Assembly (NCBI RefSeq): GCF_037975245.1
Contig: NC_092580.1
Location: forward strand, 263,001-327,000
Direction of reading: 5' to 3'
Origin: Apostichopus japonicus
Taxonomy: Eukaryota; Echinodermata; Holothuroidea; Aspidochirotida; Stichopodidae
Length of the DNA stretch: 64,000 nucleotides
Part shown: one piece after another, positions 47,278-59,060 of the stretch
How the letters are laid out: every line of letters begins with the position of its first letter
How positions within the stretch are numbered: the stretch's first letter is position 1
The notes under the pieces: generated by a model
What the model saw: the letters and a program-made list of their open reading frames with translations, nothing else
Database searches by the model: none
What the model was told of the DNA's origin: nothing
Program-made: the position numbers and the translations under genes

Positions 47278-47380
47278 AGTTTAGCCTTCTTCTTGTACTC
47301 CTTATGACCTTGTCCCTGTCTTGCAAACTGTTGTGGATCGGTGATAGCGACTGCATCACCACTCTTGGGGTCCTTGTCAC
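47278..47380 (-). CDS. Adducin exon (phase 1 to phase 2)
   Basis: This 103-bp minus-strand exon begins after gtgggtag and ends at donor GTACGT. It encodes DKDPKSGDAVAITDPQQFAR and QGQGHKEYKKKAK, corresponding to the adducin neck region (I.DP.QFVP...NPKE). Both junction phases agree with the flanking exons. The weak point is the neighbouring donor at 48530 (GTAGTAG), which is non-consensus after position 4. Confidence 0.7.
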
Positions 47381-47459
47381 CTACCCACTGTGAAAAATGT
47401 AACCAGAGAGAAGAGTTACTGGGTTTCCATTTGGCCTGTTTCCTACAAGATTTCTAACT

Positions 47460-48090
47460 GCAGGAGCGTAGCCAGGGGGCGAAGGGGGAGACCGCTCCCC
47501 CCCTCAATTTTTTTTTTGTATTTTTTTTTATGATATGGAAGTTTTATAGTAGCTGTTATAAGAGGTTTTAATATCATTAACTGTGTCTGAATTTTCGAAA
47601 CTTCCCTGACCAACATTCTTCATCATACTTCCCTCTACTCGTGCAATTTTGACAGGTCTGTTAGGGGTTGAAGGTTTTTTTCTATATATTGGTTGTCCAT
47701 AGATGATATTTTGTGCAACATTATGGGCATGTTTAAAGTGAATTTTTTATTCAAATTCTGAACAAATAATGGGCTTTAAAACCTTGAAAAGTGGGGCTGA
47801 CGGGTATTTTGGGCCGTTACGTAGTATTACCTACAAAAGCAATGATCCACAGGAGATGCAATGAGTTCCAACATGATGTGTGACTGGTGTCAATCTTAAA
47901 ATAGGTAATGGATGAAAAAAAAAACTATTTGGAAAAAACTTGGTTCTCAGGCAAAAGTGTACATCTGGTTGGTCATTTTCAAGCCTGAGAAGTGCCATTT
48001 TCGGTGATCTGGGGGCTATCAAAACCAGAAATTTTCTTGTACGCTGCTTGCCAACCGATGGTGGCGCTCCGTTTAGTTAGTAATATACAA
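47460..48090. repeat. Transposon-like relic in an adducin intron
   Basis: It starts with ggagcgtagccagggggcgaagggg and ends near gatggtggcgctccgtttagtta. These resemble the ends of the hAT-family elements at 16469 and 17847 (for example ggagcgccacc). A poly-T/A-rich interior has no ORF. Boundaries and target duplication could not be fixed. Confidence 0.4.
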
Positions 48091-48529
48091 AATATCACAA
48101 AGCGCGAGAGATCAATTTGGGGGATGAAAGTTGCTACGCACCTGCACCCAAGCAAATGTACCCCATCAATATTTGAAACAAATCACCGCCCCGGATCACA
48201 TTGTCCAGAATGGTGACAATCCCGCTTCCCCCTCCCCCCAACAACCCTTCTATCCTTGTTCTCCCTCTGAAAAGATCAAAAATTTGCTAAATAAATAGCA
48301 AACAAACAAAGGATGACTAACTTCTGATAATTCCATCTGTAGGACATTTTAGATTTATATTTTTTTGTTTCTGGAAAGTGCTAAAATCAAAACATTTTCA
48401 TCACCTTGGCAAGTGCCTCTTTGATGTCTTGAATTGTCAAAGTCCCCAAATTGCCCAAAATTAAGGATTGTGTCGGGTGATTCTGTCAAACAGATGATGT
48501 GCCTACCACCAATTACATGTCACTACTAC

Positions 48530-48821
48530 TCAGGTGTATCTTTGTCTTGTAGCCCTCGTCTTCCCCTTCCTCTCCCCAGTTGGCGTACTCTTGGGCTACC
48601 TTCACCTTGGAGTATGTGTTTGGCGTGTTCAGCCATTTCGTCTTCTCCTCTGCCTGCCTCCTGTTCAACATCTTGATCGGTGACTCGTATCTGCTCTTCT
48701 CAAATTCGTTGTCGTAGATGTAGATGAAGTTGGTGGAGGCGGCTGGGTAGGCGACGTCGCTCTTGGGCTTCAGTTCGTGTCTCACAAACGGCTGGCCGTA
48801 CACGTTGCCTGTTATGTAACC
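48530..48821 (-). CDS. Adducin exon (end of head / start of neck)
   Basis: Adducins cap actin barbed ends and recruit spectrin to actin in the membrane skeleton. This 292-bp minus-strand exon follows acceptor atttgttacag in phase 0. It encodes GYITGNVYGQPFVRHELKPK, then FIYIYDNEFEKSRYE and QAEEKTKWLNTPNTYSKVKV. The EKT(R/K)WLN(T/S)PNTY block is diagnostic of adducin. It ends in phase 1 at a GTAGTAG donor and joins to 47380. Confidence 0.85.
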
Positions 48822-49225
48822 CTGTAACAAATTAAAAAGTTCCTGTGATCAAATTTTTGTGCTGGTTGCAGATCTAAGTCACTCTTACATCTAACATCAG
48901 CAGCACAACATTCCTCCATCTTTGCTGTTTTACTTATGAAATGATTACATATCAAGTCTTCCACAAGTATCTCTTTGAAAATCTCACACATTCGCTGTCT
49001 TTGGTGCATTCAGGACAAACTAATTGGAACATTCCATTTCTATGCCATTTCCATGAAATATTGCACAATTTTGGATGCAGGTGATCTTGAAAATATTTTC
49101 AAAATGGGTGGGGTGTGCAACAGATCACATGGGGGAGCTTCATGAAGTTCCCCAAACCGATAAAGTATCGATTATGTTCAATAGCGTATGAAACCATTCT
49201 GATTATTAAGTCAAGAGCTTGCCAA

Positions 49226-49229
<4 letters not shown>

Positions 49230-49298
<69 letters not shown>
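49230..49298. repeat. (TA)n microsatellite in an adducin intron
   Basis: About 70 bases of uninterrupted TA, between the adducin exons at 48530-48821 and 49670-49834. Confidence 0.95.
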
Positions 49299-49302
<4 letters not shown>

Positions 49303-49669
49303 ATCTAAGAGAGTATCAAGCTGTAACAATTAGAGTTTCAAGTAAGACACAAATCAAATCGAATGGTGTATCCAACCATCCTGATACGTCACAGCTGTTT
49401 ACTTTGACTGAACGAAGCTACCTGCTTATCCACACTGACTTCCTACAACTCACTTCTCACTGAATTATCTCACTTAATAAAGCGTATTAGCTTGGTACAC
49501 ATATGATCAAAAACCTCATACGTTAACTAGCGACGCCATCGGTTGGCAATTAGCATAGTAAATGCTTGCTATGTTTGCCCAGATCTTTAAATGCAAATAA
49601 GGCTAGTTGGTCTGCTGCACAGACGTTGCAGGCCAAGTGAGTTGGAATTTTTGCATTTTGAAATCTTAC

Positions 49670-49834
49670 CATATTGTCCAAATGTCTCATCATGGCTTCA
49701 AACTCCAGTTTACCGACCTTCAGTTTGTGTCCTGTCTCACTGACCCCACCTGCGTCCTTGGCAGTCGCTTCGCCGACCTTGTCTCTGACTTCATCCGGTA
49801 GGTGGATGACATTATCCAGGCCTACGGCATGTAT
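49670..49834 (-). CDS. Adducin exon (head region)
   Basis: This 165-bp exon (55 codons, phase 0 at both ends) lies between acceptor attcgtgacag and donor GTAAGA. It encodes IHAVGLDNVIHLPDEVRDKV and, after a linker, KLKVGKLEFEAMMRHLDNM. The E(F/W)EA(L/M)MR.LDN phrase followed by GY in the next exon is characteristic of the adducin head domain. It fits between the exons at 53920 and 48821 with correct phases. Confidence 0.85.
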
Positions 49835-51073
49835 CTGTCACGAATAATTAGCATACGGTAAAGCGTTTGAATGCAGTTTGTTGCTACATTATCGAACACA
49901 AGTCTTACGAGCGACTCTTTTAATCTCTCTTATTCCTCCTTTGTCGTTTCTCGTTGCCGACTTTGCTCTGCTGGTCCTAACACTACTAAGGAGATTCTTA
50001 TATTTGTCATCTTGTATATGCCATCCGAAGAATGAAACTCAACAATTTCATATAAGAGGACGACAAAATCGTACATGATTTGCCAAAGAAACCATCCGTT
50101 TGGCATTTATGCTTCAAAAATACAAGACTCACTAAAGAGTCGTTTTTAGCTTAAATCTGGTTTGAAATTTCGTCCTTTTGATGAAACCTTTGAATCCTTC
50201 TCAATTGAAGCATTTTGTCTTCCATCTCTCTGTCAAGGGACAAAAGAGCTAAATACTGCCATTACAGAACAAACACAGAAATGCACTTCTCCTTGAGCAG
50301 GCAAATATTTGAGCCAACTGTCTGTCTGGGCAATAATACTTCATTTGTTCCTATCCAACAAAATTTTTTTGTCTGTCAACAAAACTGGACCAAACTTGGC
50401 TATTTGATTATTTGCTCTTTAATGAACAAAAAGATGTCAACTTCTCTATGGTGGATATAACCAATGCCTGGATTCTGCAAAGCACCTTGATAGCAAACAG
50501 GCAAAAGCATTATGTACAATATGTATGAGGTACAATAGAAGCATTGTAACACTATCAGGAAAACGGATGTTTGTGTTTATAAGCCTCTTCTCCAAACGAT
50601 TTGATACAGAATCCTGTGGACGCCTGCGGGCACAAGCTGAGCTCATCAAACTTACAAAGACCCTCAGGAGCATCCCAGCTTTCCTTTCATGATGTTAGTG
50701 TCATCACATTAGTATTTATAATACGCTTTCTGGCCAAGGTGAAGTGCACAGGCACGGCAGTATTTGAATATACCGCGGAGGATTGAAAACTGAAGCCTTT
50801 CCAAAATCTCATCGATCATATTCATAGACTTACTGTTTTAGTATTCTGTGCTTAATACTCCCTTTTGAACAGATATTTATTCCTCTTGAATTTTATTCAA
50901 CTTTTATTAGCAGATTGAATTTGAGTTCGCAGAAATAAATGTTTCAGTTTTTGAGTCGGACTAAATTTATTCCAGTCCTTGCAGCCCGACTGAACTTTAT
51001 TAACATTAGACTGAAACTTGGAAGAAAATAAATTTTATCCCACAGCGATAGGCCTAGGCCTAAATATCCAATA

Positions 51074-51293
51074 ATGGATGTTCAGAACTTGCTGCAGTTA
51101 TCCAAGAATATGGAAAATATTGTTGACCCATCGAAGAAGACCAAGCCTAAAAAATGTGTTATTTATTGGATGAAAGATCAACAAGTTAGTACAGAGTCGG
51201 TGATGGACAAAGAAAATGCAACTGAAAATGCAGTCTGCTTGATAAAGTGGAGAGGAAAGCGGCCGTATTCTAGAAAAATCATCAAAATAAGTG
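51074..51293 (+). CDS. First exon of a plus-strand gene nested in an adducin intron
   Basis: ATG at 51074 opens MDVQNLLQLSKNMENIVDPS, followed by CVIYWMKDQQVST and LIKWRGKRPYSRKIIKISG. It reaches donor GTATGT in phase 1. The pattern (CVIxW...D..VST...V.KWRGK.Y..KI) resembles the short N-terminal module seen ahead of BEN domains in many invertebrate proteins; that assignment is inference from memory of the pattern, and no BEN domain is visible here. It runs opposite to adducin and lies inside its 49834-53920 intron. Confidence 0.5.
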
Positions 51294-52031
51294 GTATGTT
51301 GACCTTTTTTCTGTTTCATTTCTATGTGTAATCATATGAAACTTTCTGACAGTGGCACAATAACCAAGATCAACTTCTAATTTTATCCTGTCTTGTGCAA
51401 CGATAAACAGCATATTTGCAGTTAATAAAATTAATAATCAAATTAAAATAAGACAAGGCTACATGTGTAGAATATTTCTTGTTTAGGCCTAAACTTATAA
51501 GGTTACTACAGTTAAGCTTATTCTTATGGGTGCATGGGGCAATACCTATGTTTGGTAATTATTTGGACATTCAGTACTTGGATTAGTTTCCTAGTTTTAC
51601 CTAGTCAAACTTCACGTTCAAGTCTGACGTTTCTCTTACCGTACTACAGAGATTTTACTTACCATTGAAATAGCGTTATAAAAATGCAAAACATTTGAGT
51701 GTTGGGCATGCAGGGTTTAATGTGATTACATTTCTGTTTTTCATATGTGGTTATATGCAATGGCCAAATTTTTTATCATTTTAATAATTATTACAGGGGG
51801 GAGGGCTAGTAAGGTTATATATAAACTTTGTGACATGTTGTAAGACATGTGTAAACATGCTTGCTTGCAAAAAAAAGTGGGGTCTAAAGCCACCCATCTC
51901 TCCCTCGCGTTGCGACGTCCATTATGCACTGAATATTATATATTATATTTTCCGTTTCTGGTGGGTGGTTATTGTGCCAATGTATATTTGTGCCCTATCA
52001 TTATTAATTATTTCTATTTGTTTTATGTTCA

Positions 52032-52193
52032 GAGTACATTCACAGTATGTGTGGCAGAAACCAGTGGACAGAGCCACAGCCACAAGAGATGAACAAACGG
52101 TTTGCATACAAGTGCATGAATGCTACAAGATACATGAAATTGAAGAAGCTGTATTTTATTTTTGTTTTGTTTTGTAATTTTATAGTTGTTGCA
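52032..52193 (+). CDS. Possible last exon of the nested plus-strand gene
   Basis: After acceptor ttttatgttcag, the frame entered in phase 1 (from the 51293 donor) reads EYIHSMCGRNQWTEPQPQEM and on through NKRFAYKCMNATRYMKLKKL. It then runs into a hydrophobic, AT-driven tail and TAA near 52191-52193. Phase agreement and composition support it. A second open frame overlaps it, so the choice is not certain. Alternatively the exon ends earlier at an unseen donor. Confidence 0.35.
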
Positions 52194-52299
52194 TAAAAAA
52201 GGAGACTTCAGAATTCTGGTTATTCTCATTATTTGTTTGGAGAGTTTTAATCAATAACTAGGACAACAAGCTGGCCAAATTCCTAACTCTCCTTACTTG

Positions 52300-52730
52300 G
52301 AACTGATTAGCATACAAGTATTCAATAAGTATTTGAGTAAGTATTCAGAAACCTGTTAAGCCTTCATAAAATAACTAATTAGCATACAAGTATTCGAATA
52401 CTAGCGAATAAGTATTCGAGTAACTATAAGTATTCGTCAGAGCCAAATTATTTAAACGAGCGAATACTTATATGTAAATGAGCTAAGTATTCAAATAGCT
52501 ATTCCAAATCTACTCAAATACCTATTCGAATACCTATTTGAATACCTATTTGAATACCTAACAGGTATTCGAATACTTCACTCATTTACATATTTTGGCT
52601 CTGAGGAAGGCTTATAGTTATTCATATTAGTATTGGAATACTTATTTTGTACTGTGTGTTATATGGTAAATTTTCTGAATACTGAGGAAATCTTTGAATA
52701 CTTTTTGAATACTTATCGAATATATTTGTG
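52300..52730. mobile_element. Palindrome-array foldback element C
   Basis: An array of GTATTCGAATAC-type palindromes and their halves (agtattcgaata, gaatactt) surrounds an inverted pair. TCAGAGCCAAA (52437-52447) pairs with TTTTGGCTCTGA (52593-52604), with further atgtaaatgagc/ctcatttacat pairing inside. The design is like elements A and B but with a third palindrome. I could not fix outer ends or a target duplication. Confidence 0.55.
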
Positions 52731-53089
52731 TAAGGTAAGGGTGGCTTTATTAGAAAGCAGATAATCCGCTTTGTAACGACCATTATTTGTTACCCAGACT
52801 CGACAAAAAAAACCACACACACACCGATTGATAAAATTGTAGGTTGACAAAACCCAGACAACCAGCTCTTGATGCTGCAGGGAGAAGAGAGGACCAAGTA
52901 CTCCCATTCCTGCCCATCAACACCCCCCACTTCCCCCACCACTTGTAATCCCAACCCACTAGTAAAGTGTTTTGCTGAACCTTCAAGACAAACAAATAGA
53001 AAACTCAATTATGACTTTCATAAAAGATCTCTAAGTGAGATTTTTCCCACAGTTTCAACTGGTAGCTTTTCTAAGGATTTACAGTAGCC

Positions 53090-53900
53090 AAAAGACCCTG
53101 GATTCCAAGGTCAATAGTGAAACACATCTCCCAGGTGGGTAACCTTGCCCTTGGGGTCAGACATCAAAAAGAATATTATGGGAATTTTATCGATGAATGT
53201 CAACATTATTAGTGCCCATACATGTTAGAAAGCAAACATCTCCCTACTATGCCTTAATCTAAATCCATAAATCCGATTTGGAGTCGGCAAGTCGCATCAA
53301 GACTAGCAATTATTCCAGTCAAACATACTTCTTCAACCGCTGTTCTTTTCATTTCATGGAGCAGGCTTTGCTATTGCAGGTGACTTTCTGCTGTTACTCA
53401 GAGCCTAGTTTGACTCGGAGAAAAGCAAACAAAAGTTTGTACAGAAGCAGAATCTTCAGAGGTGGAGAGAGTTAGAAGAGTGTAATGACTACATATTGAT
53501 ACAGAAGTAGACTACGCTAATGGCAAAATCAAGTTCCGTGTAGGCTAGGAGATACAATCATTCCCAAGACAATAAAAATTCCAAAATGATTATATTGTTT
53601 GGAAACAGTTTGAAAATTTCAGATAACTTTTCTCAGAGGAGAGGGTCATAACAAAGATTAACTCAATCCATACCATTTACTTTGTGTTTGGAGTTGACTA
53701 ATCTTGTCCATTTTCATCCCTCAACCCCCTTACCCCATTCCCGGCTCTTTAGAAAACAGCTTAAAAAAGGAAAACTCTGTAAATTTCACAGGTCTCGAAA
53801 ATATTCTGAAATGGAGGAGAATGAACAAACTGTAATATAACCAGAGAACATTTGGCCTCACACTGCTAAGTTTTACAAGCAATCCGACCACGTTGGACCA
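53090..53900. other. No gene seen (adducin intron)
   Basis: Unique AT-rich sequence between the nested gene and the adducin exon at 53920. No splice-supported frame was found. Confidence 0.35.
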
Positions 53901-53919
53901 AGTCCAGCTAATTCTTTAC

Positions 53920-54148
53920 CTGTATCTCGCATGCTGCTACACAGTTGAGGGATAGGAAGTACGCCTCCTCTATGGACCCACCACAGCAGACGATACCATG
54001 GTTATGCAAGAATAGGATCTTGTTTTTGATGATTTGATCCTCCTGTTCCTCCTCGACCACGATCCCCGTGTAGTCATAGTGTAGAGATCTCACCACAAAT
54101 CAAGGCTTCTTGACTCATCGACAAAAGGCCACACTTCATAGTTGAGAC
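53920..54148 (-). CDS. Adducin exon (aldolase-like head), with one-base frame break
   Basis: The minus-strand exon follows acceptor gaatcttgacag and ends at donor GTAAAG. It encodes VSTMKCGLLSMSQEALICGE, then LHYDYTGIVVEEEQED and LFLHNHGIVCCGGSIEEAYF, ending CVAACEIQ. Both the MKCGLL...EAL..GE block and the NHG(I/V)V..G.(S/T)(I/V)EEA(Y/F) block are classic class II aldolase-like adducin head motifs. The two parts are in different frames. About one surplus base near 54093, between GE and the SLHYDY run, breaks the exon. This could be a sequencing or assembly error or a genuine lesion. Confidence 0.85.
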
Positions 54149-54309
54149 CTGTCAAGATTCAAAGCAAAAAATTCAAAATCCTCCATATTCTATGACATCT
54201 TTGCTTTTAAAGATTTGCTTTGGTCAACAACTTGCAGGAAGGGTAATGCTAGGCAAACATATTGAATATTCAAAGAACATTTAAAAATCCTCCATAATCT
54301 ATGACATCA

Positions 54310-55800
54310 TTGCTTTTAAGGTAGTTTTTTTTTTTTTTTGTGGTCAGCAAATTTATAAAGCCAACTGGGTATTAATCAAAACAAATCGAAATGTGACAAG
54401 TCAAGCTAAAGATGTTAAAGAAAATGATCAAAATCCAAGTAAAGAAAAAAGGAACCTGCTCTAAGAATCATGAAAGTAATTATAAAGGTGGATACTCACA
54501 GCAGCGGCTGCCGAAGTGTGCACATGTTAAATGCATTAAGTACCTGGTCTGGATTTATTATTACTATTGCTTTCGCAGACTTTTAACTTTGAACACTATC
54601 TATCAATATGTAGCAACTGCTTTGAAGTTGATGAGAAAAACATCTTTTGGCCGAGAAGCATCCAACATTGGGGTTATTCCACTCATCTCCAGAAGTTATC
54701 TGTTGATCCAAAAAAAATCCCTTAGTTCATTTTTGCCTTTAAATAAAACAGTGAGTGACTTAATTATTTAGATTACACAAAAGAAGGCAAAACTATATCA
54801 AGAAAGACAATTGATCAAGTTAGCCATTAGCTAGCATTTGAAAGCAGTAGAGAAGACCAGCATATGCAGAGAAGTCTCCTAGATAATTGAAACAAACACT
54901 GTTGTTCTATAACTCTATAAACACTACCTGGCAATTGATTGGACATTGTTTATATGTAAAGGATTGGATGGTTAGAGGAGTCTGGTTGCGACATCCAAGG
55001 GGGGGGGGGGGAGATATAGTATGGCAAGGGAAGGCAGAACTCAGTTTTTCTCTTTAAGCGCTGGTATTTTGTTCCCCACTAGCAAGCTCTACATCAAAAA
55101 ATAGGAGGAAAAGGAAAACAAATGTGTAATAAACAATGCTTGATAAAATCATAAACTAGCTTTTAAATGTTGGAACACTCCTTTAATGCTCAGAAAATAT
55201 TAAAGAGTGAATGGCTTCTTTAATATTAAGGAGTAGAAGGCTCTTTTAAATGCTTATGCCATGCAACCCACAATGCTTCTCATGTCAAAAATTAACCTTC
55301 TATTCTAAAAATCATGGCTATAACCAACATATGATAAAAAAAAATAAGATATAAAATCTTAAATTTGTCCAAAATCCATAACTATCTAAAAAAATATTTG
55401 CTTTGTCAATAGATGATAGCTAAAGGGAATCAATACAGCTTATTTATTACAACTCTAAGTGTGCATATGACCAACTAAACCCAGTGCCATGGAATACTAT
55501 TATGTACCAACGCCAACAACAATATGAACACAACAGTTACCTTTATCATACACATGGACACGGCCATCTTATACTACAAAAACTTGTGATAAAACTGAGG
55601 GCGTACTGGCAAATACTGCAGAATATGTACAACCTATCTAGCCTTATGCTGTCTACCAACAGAAATCACCTACAACATAAAAATGAAATGCAAGCAAATA
55701 TGAATACTTGTAACATCTTCTGTCACATGCTGAAATAATTATTGGATCTAGTACAGTAGTAGCAGGCATATCACATAATATAATACATGCTTGGACCTAA
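54310..55800. other. No gene seen (probable adducin intron)
   Basis: AT-rich DNA with a G run at about 54999-55010. Plus-strand frames at 54412-54771 and 55484-55738 have no splice context or family signature and are treated as chance. Confidence 0.35.
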
Positions 55801-55829
55801 GATGTTTAAAAAGTGAGGAACAAACTTAC

Positions 55830-55910
55830 CTGATTGTACCTGGTCTCCATAGCTGCCCTCTGCATACACTGCAAACGTACATTTTCTGCAACACCTAACT
55901 TCACGTCAAA
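55830..55910 (-). other. 81-bp exon-like segment, unassigned
   Basis: A minus-strand 27-codon segment lies between acceptor ttttttgtag and a strong donor GTAAGTTT, phase 0 at both ends, reading FDVKLGVAENVRLQCMQRAA and on. Its position and phases would suit the exon before 54148 in adducin. However, the residues do not match the expected adducin block, which should carry the HxH-type metal-site relic. It may belong to another gene or be a false exon. Confidence 0.3.
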
Positions 55911-56135
55911 CTACAAAAAAAGCATCATATCAGTCAAAATCTTAGAAAAGTTACAAATGAAACATGTTATTACCTCATAGAGCTTTTGATGATAAACTGA
56001 CGCAGGGAAAGTTAATTAAAAATAACAATTTTTTTTGGATATATACATAAATCTTAGGTTTCGTGTATAAACTACATTGTCAATGGTCCTGACCACAAAC
56101 TTTTTCAGGTTCCTTACCCGCAACTTCCTGGAGTT

Positions 56136-56465
56136 TTGAAGGCTGAAATTGCAAATAAACTAGTGCATATCCCTACACCAGTTTGAAGGGTCACATTGCA
56201 AATAAATTAATGCATATCCCTACACTAGTTTGGAGGGCTGAAATTGCAAATAAACTAGTGCATATCCCTACACTAGTTTGGAGCGCTGAAATTGCAAATA
56301 AACTATTGCATATCCCTATACTAGTTTGGAGTGCTGAAATTGCAATTAACTAGTGCATATCCCTACACTAGTTTGGAGGGCTGAAATTGTAATTAACTAG
56401 TGCATATCCCTACACTAGTTTGGAGGGCTGAAATTGCAATTAACTAGTGCATATCTCTACATATA
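56136..56465. repeat. Seven-copy ~48-bp tandem repeat with ACTAGTG...CACTAGT arms
   Basis: The phrase gcatatccctac recurs at about 56164, 56212, 56260, 56308, 56354, 56402 and 56448, giving a period of 46-48 bases. Most units contain actagtgcatatccctacac followed by tagt, an inverted pair that would form a small hairpin in each unit. It is non-coding. Confidence 0.85.
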
Positions 56466-56802
56466 AATAGACCTATCAAAAAGCCCAATCCTTGAGATCA
56501 ATTTTAAGTTGGTCTGACTTCATGAAGTCAAAAAATTGGATAACCAACCGTTATTGGATAACCAACCGTCAACCTGTTGACACTGTTCCTTGAGGAGCTC
56601 TTATGTATTCTACTCTCTAATGATCTCCGAGGTTAAATAGAGTGTGGTTTTCACTACATCTTGCAAATTGTATTATTTGAGACACTAATTGAGACAACAT
56701 TTAGCAGAAAATTTCATTTTGTTCCAATTTTGGAATACTTTTTCTGCTGGAGATCTTGGCAACGACGTCCTGCGACGTTCGTTAGCCTACAAGATTGTTA
56801 GT

Positions 56803-57475
56803 ATGGATTCTGCGACAGTGGAGAAATTAAAGGAGTGTAGCATCAGAGTTGCCGACAGTTCATATAAAGATACTGAGATTTTGTATGCTATCATGAATGA
56901 TGTTGGTAGAGATGGAATTGCAAGTTGTGTGAAATCTTTAGGATGCTGGATTATCACATTAAAAGCAAAGGAACAAGCTGATCTTATTTTGGACAGTGGA
57001 CTCCTCGTGAATGGGAATCAGTTTCTACTGGTGTCAACAGAACGTTCCTAACTGTTAGTGTTTTCGGAGTACCTTCATTCATACAGGACGAAGATCTAAC
57101 AGGAAAACTTTGTGAGTATGGGTGTAAAATAAGAGGCGAATGGAAAGGAAAGACCTTCCCCAGATTCCCAAATATCGGGAACGGAATACGATATGTACAG
57201 TTAAAACTACCTGAAGAACACAAGAGCTTGCCTTACGCAATTAGAATTAACGGGATTAATATGAACTTAACGCACAATGGTCAAACTAAAGTATGCAATT
57301 TGTGTTTGGAAAGCGATCACATCAGGAGAAACTGTCCTAACTACAAATGTTAAGTTTGCGATGTCCAAGGGCACCGGGAAGCTAATTGCCCAAAGGTCAG
57401 ATGCTTTAAATGCCAAGAACGTTTGAAGAGTATCGCCATGACAACACAGACACTGGCTCGACCCTAGATACACAT
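56803..57475 (+). pseudogene. LINE ORF1 (RNA-binding, zinc knuckles), broken
   Basis: ATG at 56803 begins MDSATVEKLKECSIRVADSS, with an RRM-like region continuing to about 57040. There a frame change separates it from LTVSVFGVPSFIQDEDLTGK. Zinc knuckles follow: CNLCLESDHIRRNC, then C..CDVQGHREANC with a TAA inside it at 57351-57353, and a partial third knuckle (CFKCQER). Downstream to 57890 is a Q/T/R-rich linker in changing frames. Confidence 0.75.
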
Positions 57476-57989
57476 GAAAACGAAACACAATATCAGTCTG
57501 AGGGATAAGTCACTGGGTCGGTTGAACAGGACGATCACGCTATTCAAGAAGCTAACGAGGTCAGGGCACAGAAATCCGAACAAAACACGGATTCAACAGC
57601 AAAGAAGAACAATAACGCGAAATCCAGACACCCGAGTAATCCTAACCAGGAGTTAAAGAAAACCCACCAACAACAGCGAACTGAACAAAAGACGACATTG
57701 CCAACACAAAAAGTAGTAGAACAACGGAGAACACAACCGGAGACTGGATCTCAGCGGATGGAGGGGGCAAGCACACAAAGGGGAAACATCCAACCCCACA
57801 AAAGGCAAATATCCCTAGACAAAGACGGCTTTCAAACTATCAGACTAAAGAAGAAAACATTTATTCCTAATCTCAGCAGAGCGAGAAATGTCAGAACAAA
57901 GGATTCTTCGGCCGAACCTATGCAAAGATGATGGCGTTCATGTTATACGGTACATTTATTTATTTATAGCGATGCAAGCTACAAAATAC

Positions 57990-58830
57990 CTTGAAACAGG
58001 GGAGGAAGCTATCGCATGCAATTACTACGATATTGATTCATACAACAAGATGTCTCGCGAACACATATTGTCTTTATTCCACCATAATAGTCGAAGCGTT
58101 AAGAAAAACTTAGACGACATAACTACATTTACGTCTCTATTGAAGGATTTCTCTGTCATTGGATTTACCGAAACCTGGCTTACTGCAGATATATCCCCCT
58201 TAATCCATATCAATAACTATACGCTTGTTGAAAGGCATCGTCCCGAAAGGAGAGGTGGTGGTGTTTGTTCATTTTTCAACAAAGATCTAAATTTCAAACT
58301 CAGAAACGATATAAACATTTTCAATGATTCTGTCAATGTTCATAGAGGTTGACATAACATCAGCAATGAAAAATTATACCATAGGCGTAATTTATAGGCC
58401 TCCAAAAAGTTCACTGCATATTTTTCTGACACACGTAAACAAAATTTTAACCCAACTCTCCAATGAACGACATAGTGCGTACATTATGGGTGATTATAAT
58501 ATTGATCTTGCTGACAATATTAAATCTGCTGACTTTTTAAACTTACTATATGCCAGTGGATTTTTTCCTACTATTACTAAACCTACCTGTGTGGGTTGCA
58601 CTTCTGCAACTCTTTTAGATAATGTTATAACCAATGATGACTGCAAACTAATAACTGGTATCTTTGTAAGCGATCTCAGTGACCATTATCCAATATTTCT
58701 CCAAACTGCCATACACAAAAGTAGACAAAGGGGGCCCTATGTATGTAAGGAACTACTGCAAGACAAATGTACAGAATTTCTTCTCAACAATCCGAGATGC
58801 TTCTTGGGAAAATGTTTCATCCCAAACTGA
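57990..58830 (+). pseudogene. LINE endonuclease domain, broken by a frameshift near 58330
   Basis: In one frame are SLFHHNSRSVKKNLDDITTF and GFTETWLT (the catalytic ETW-type motif). In a second frame from about 58324 are YTIGVIYRPP, YIMGDYNIDL (the GDxN motif) and LSDHYPI (the catalytic SDH motif). All signature residues of the exonuclease/endonuclease/phosphatase fold are visible, but not in one frame. Confidence 0.85.
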
Positions 58831-59060
58831 TGCACACATTGCCTATTCTATGTTTTATAACAATTTCAATGCCATATATAATCAATGCTTTCCTGAGCAA
58901 TGTGTCACCAAATCTAAGAAACGTCGAAAGAGACACCCGTGGATTACTGCAGGTATTCTAGTTTCTATCAAAAGAAACGATAAGCTATTTAAAAGACATA
59001 TTAAGAACCCGTCTGGTGTAAATAAAACTATTTATTCTCAATATCGTAATAAGCTCAATC

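Noticed and set aside
54080-54148. Alternative frame in the adducin exon reading LNYEVWPFVDESRSLDLW up to a gtgagatc donor
   Set aside because: The competing frame matches adducin motifs (MKCGLL...EAL..GE) far better, and the following sequence continues as adducin.
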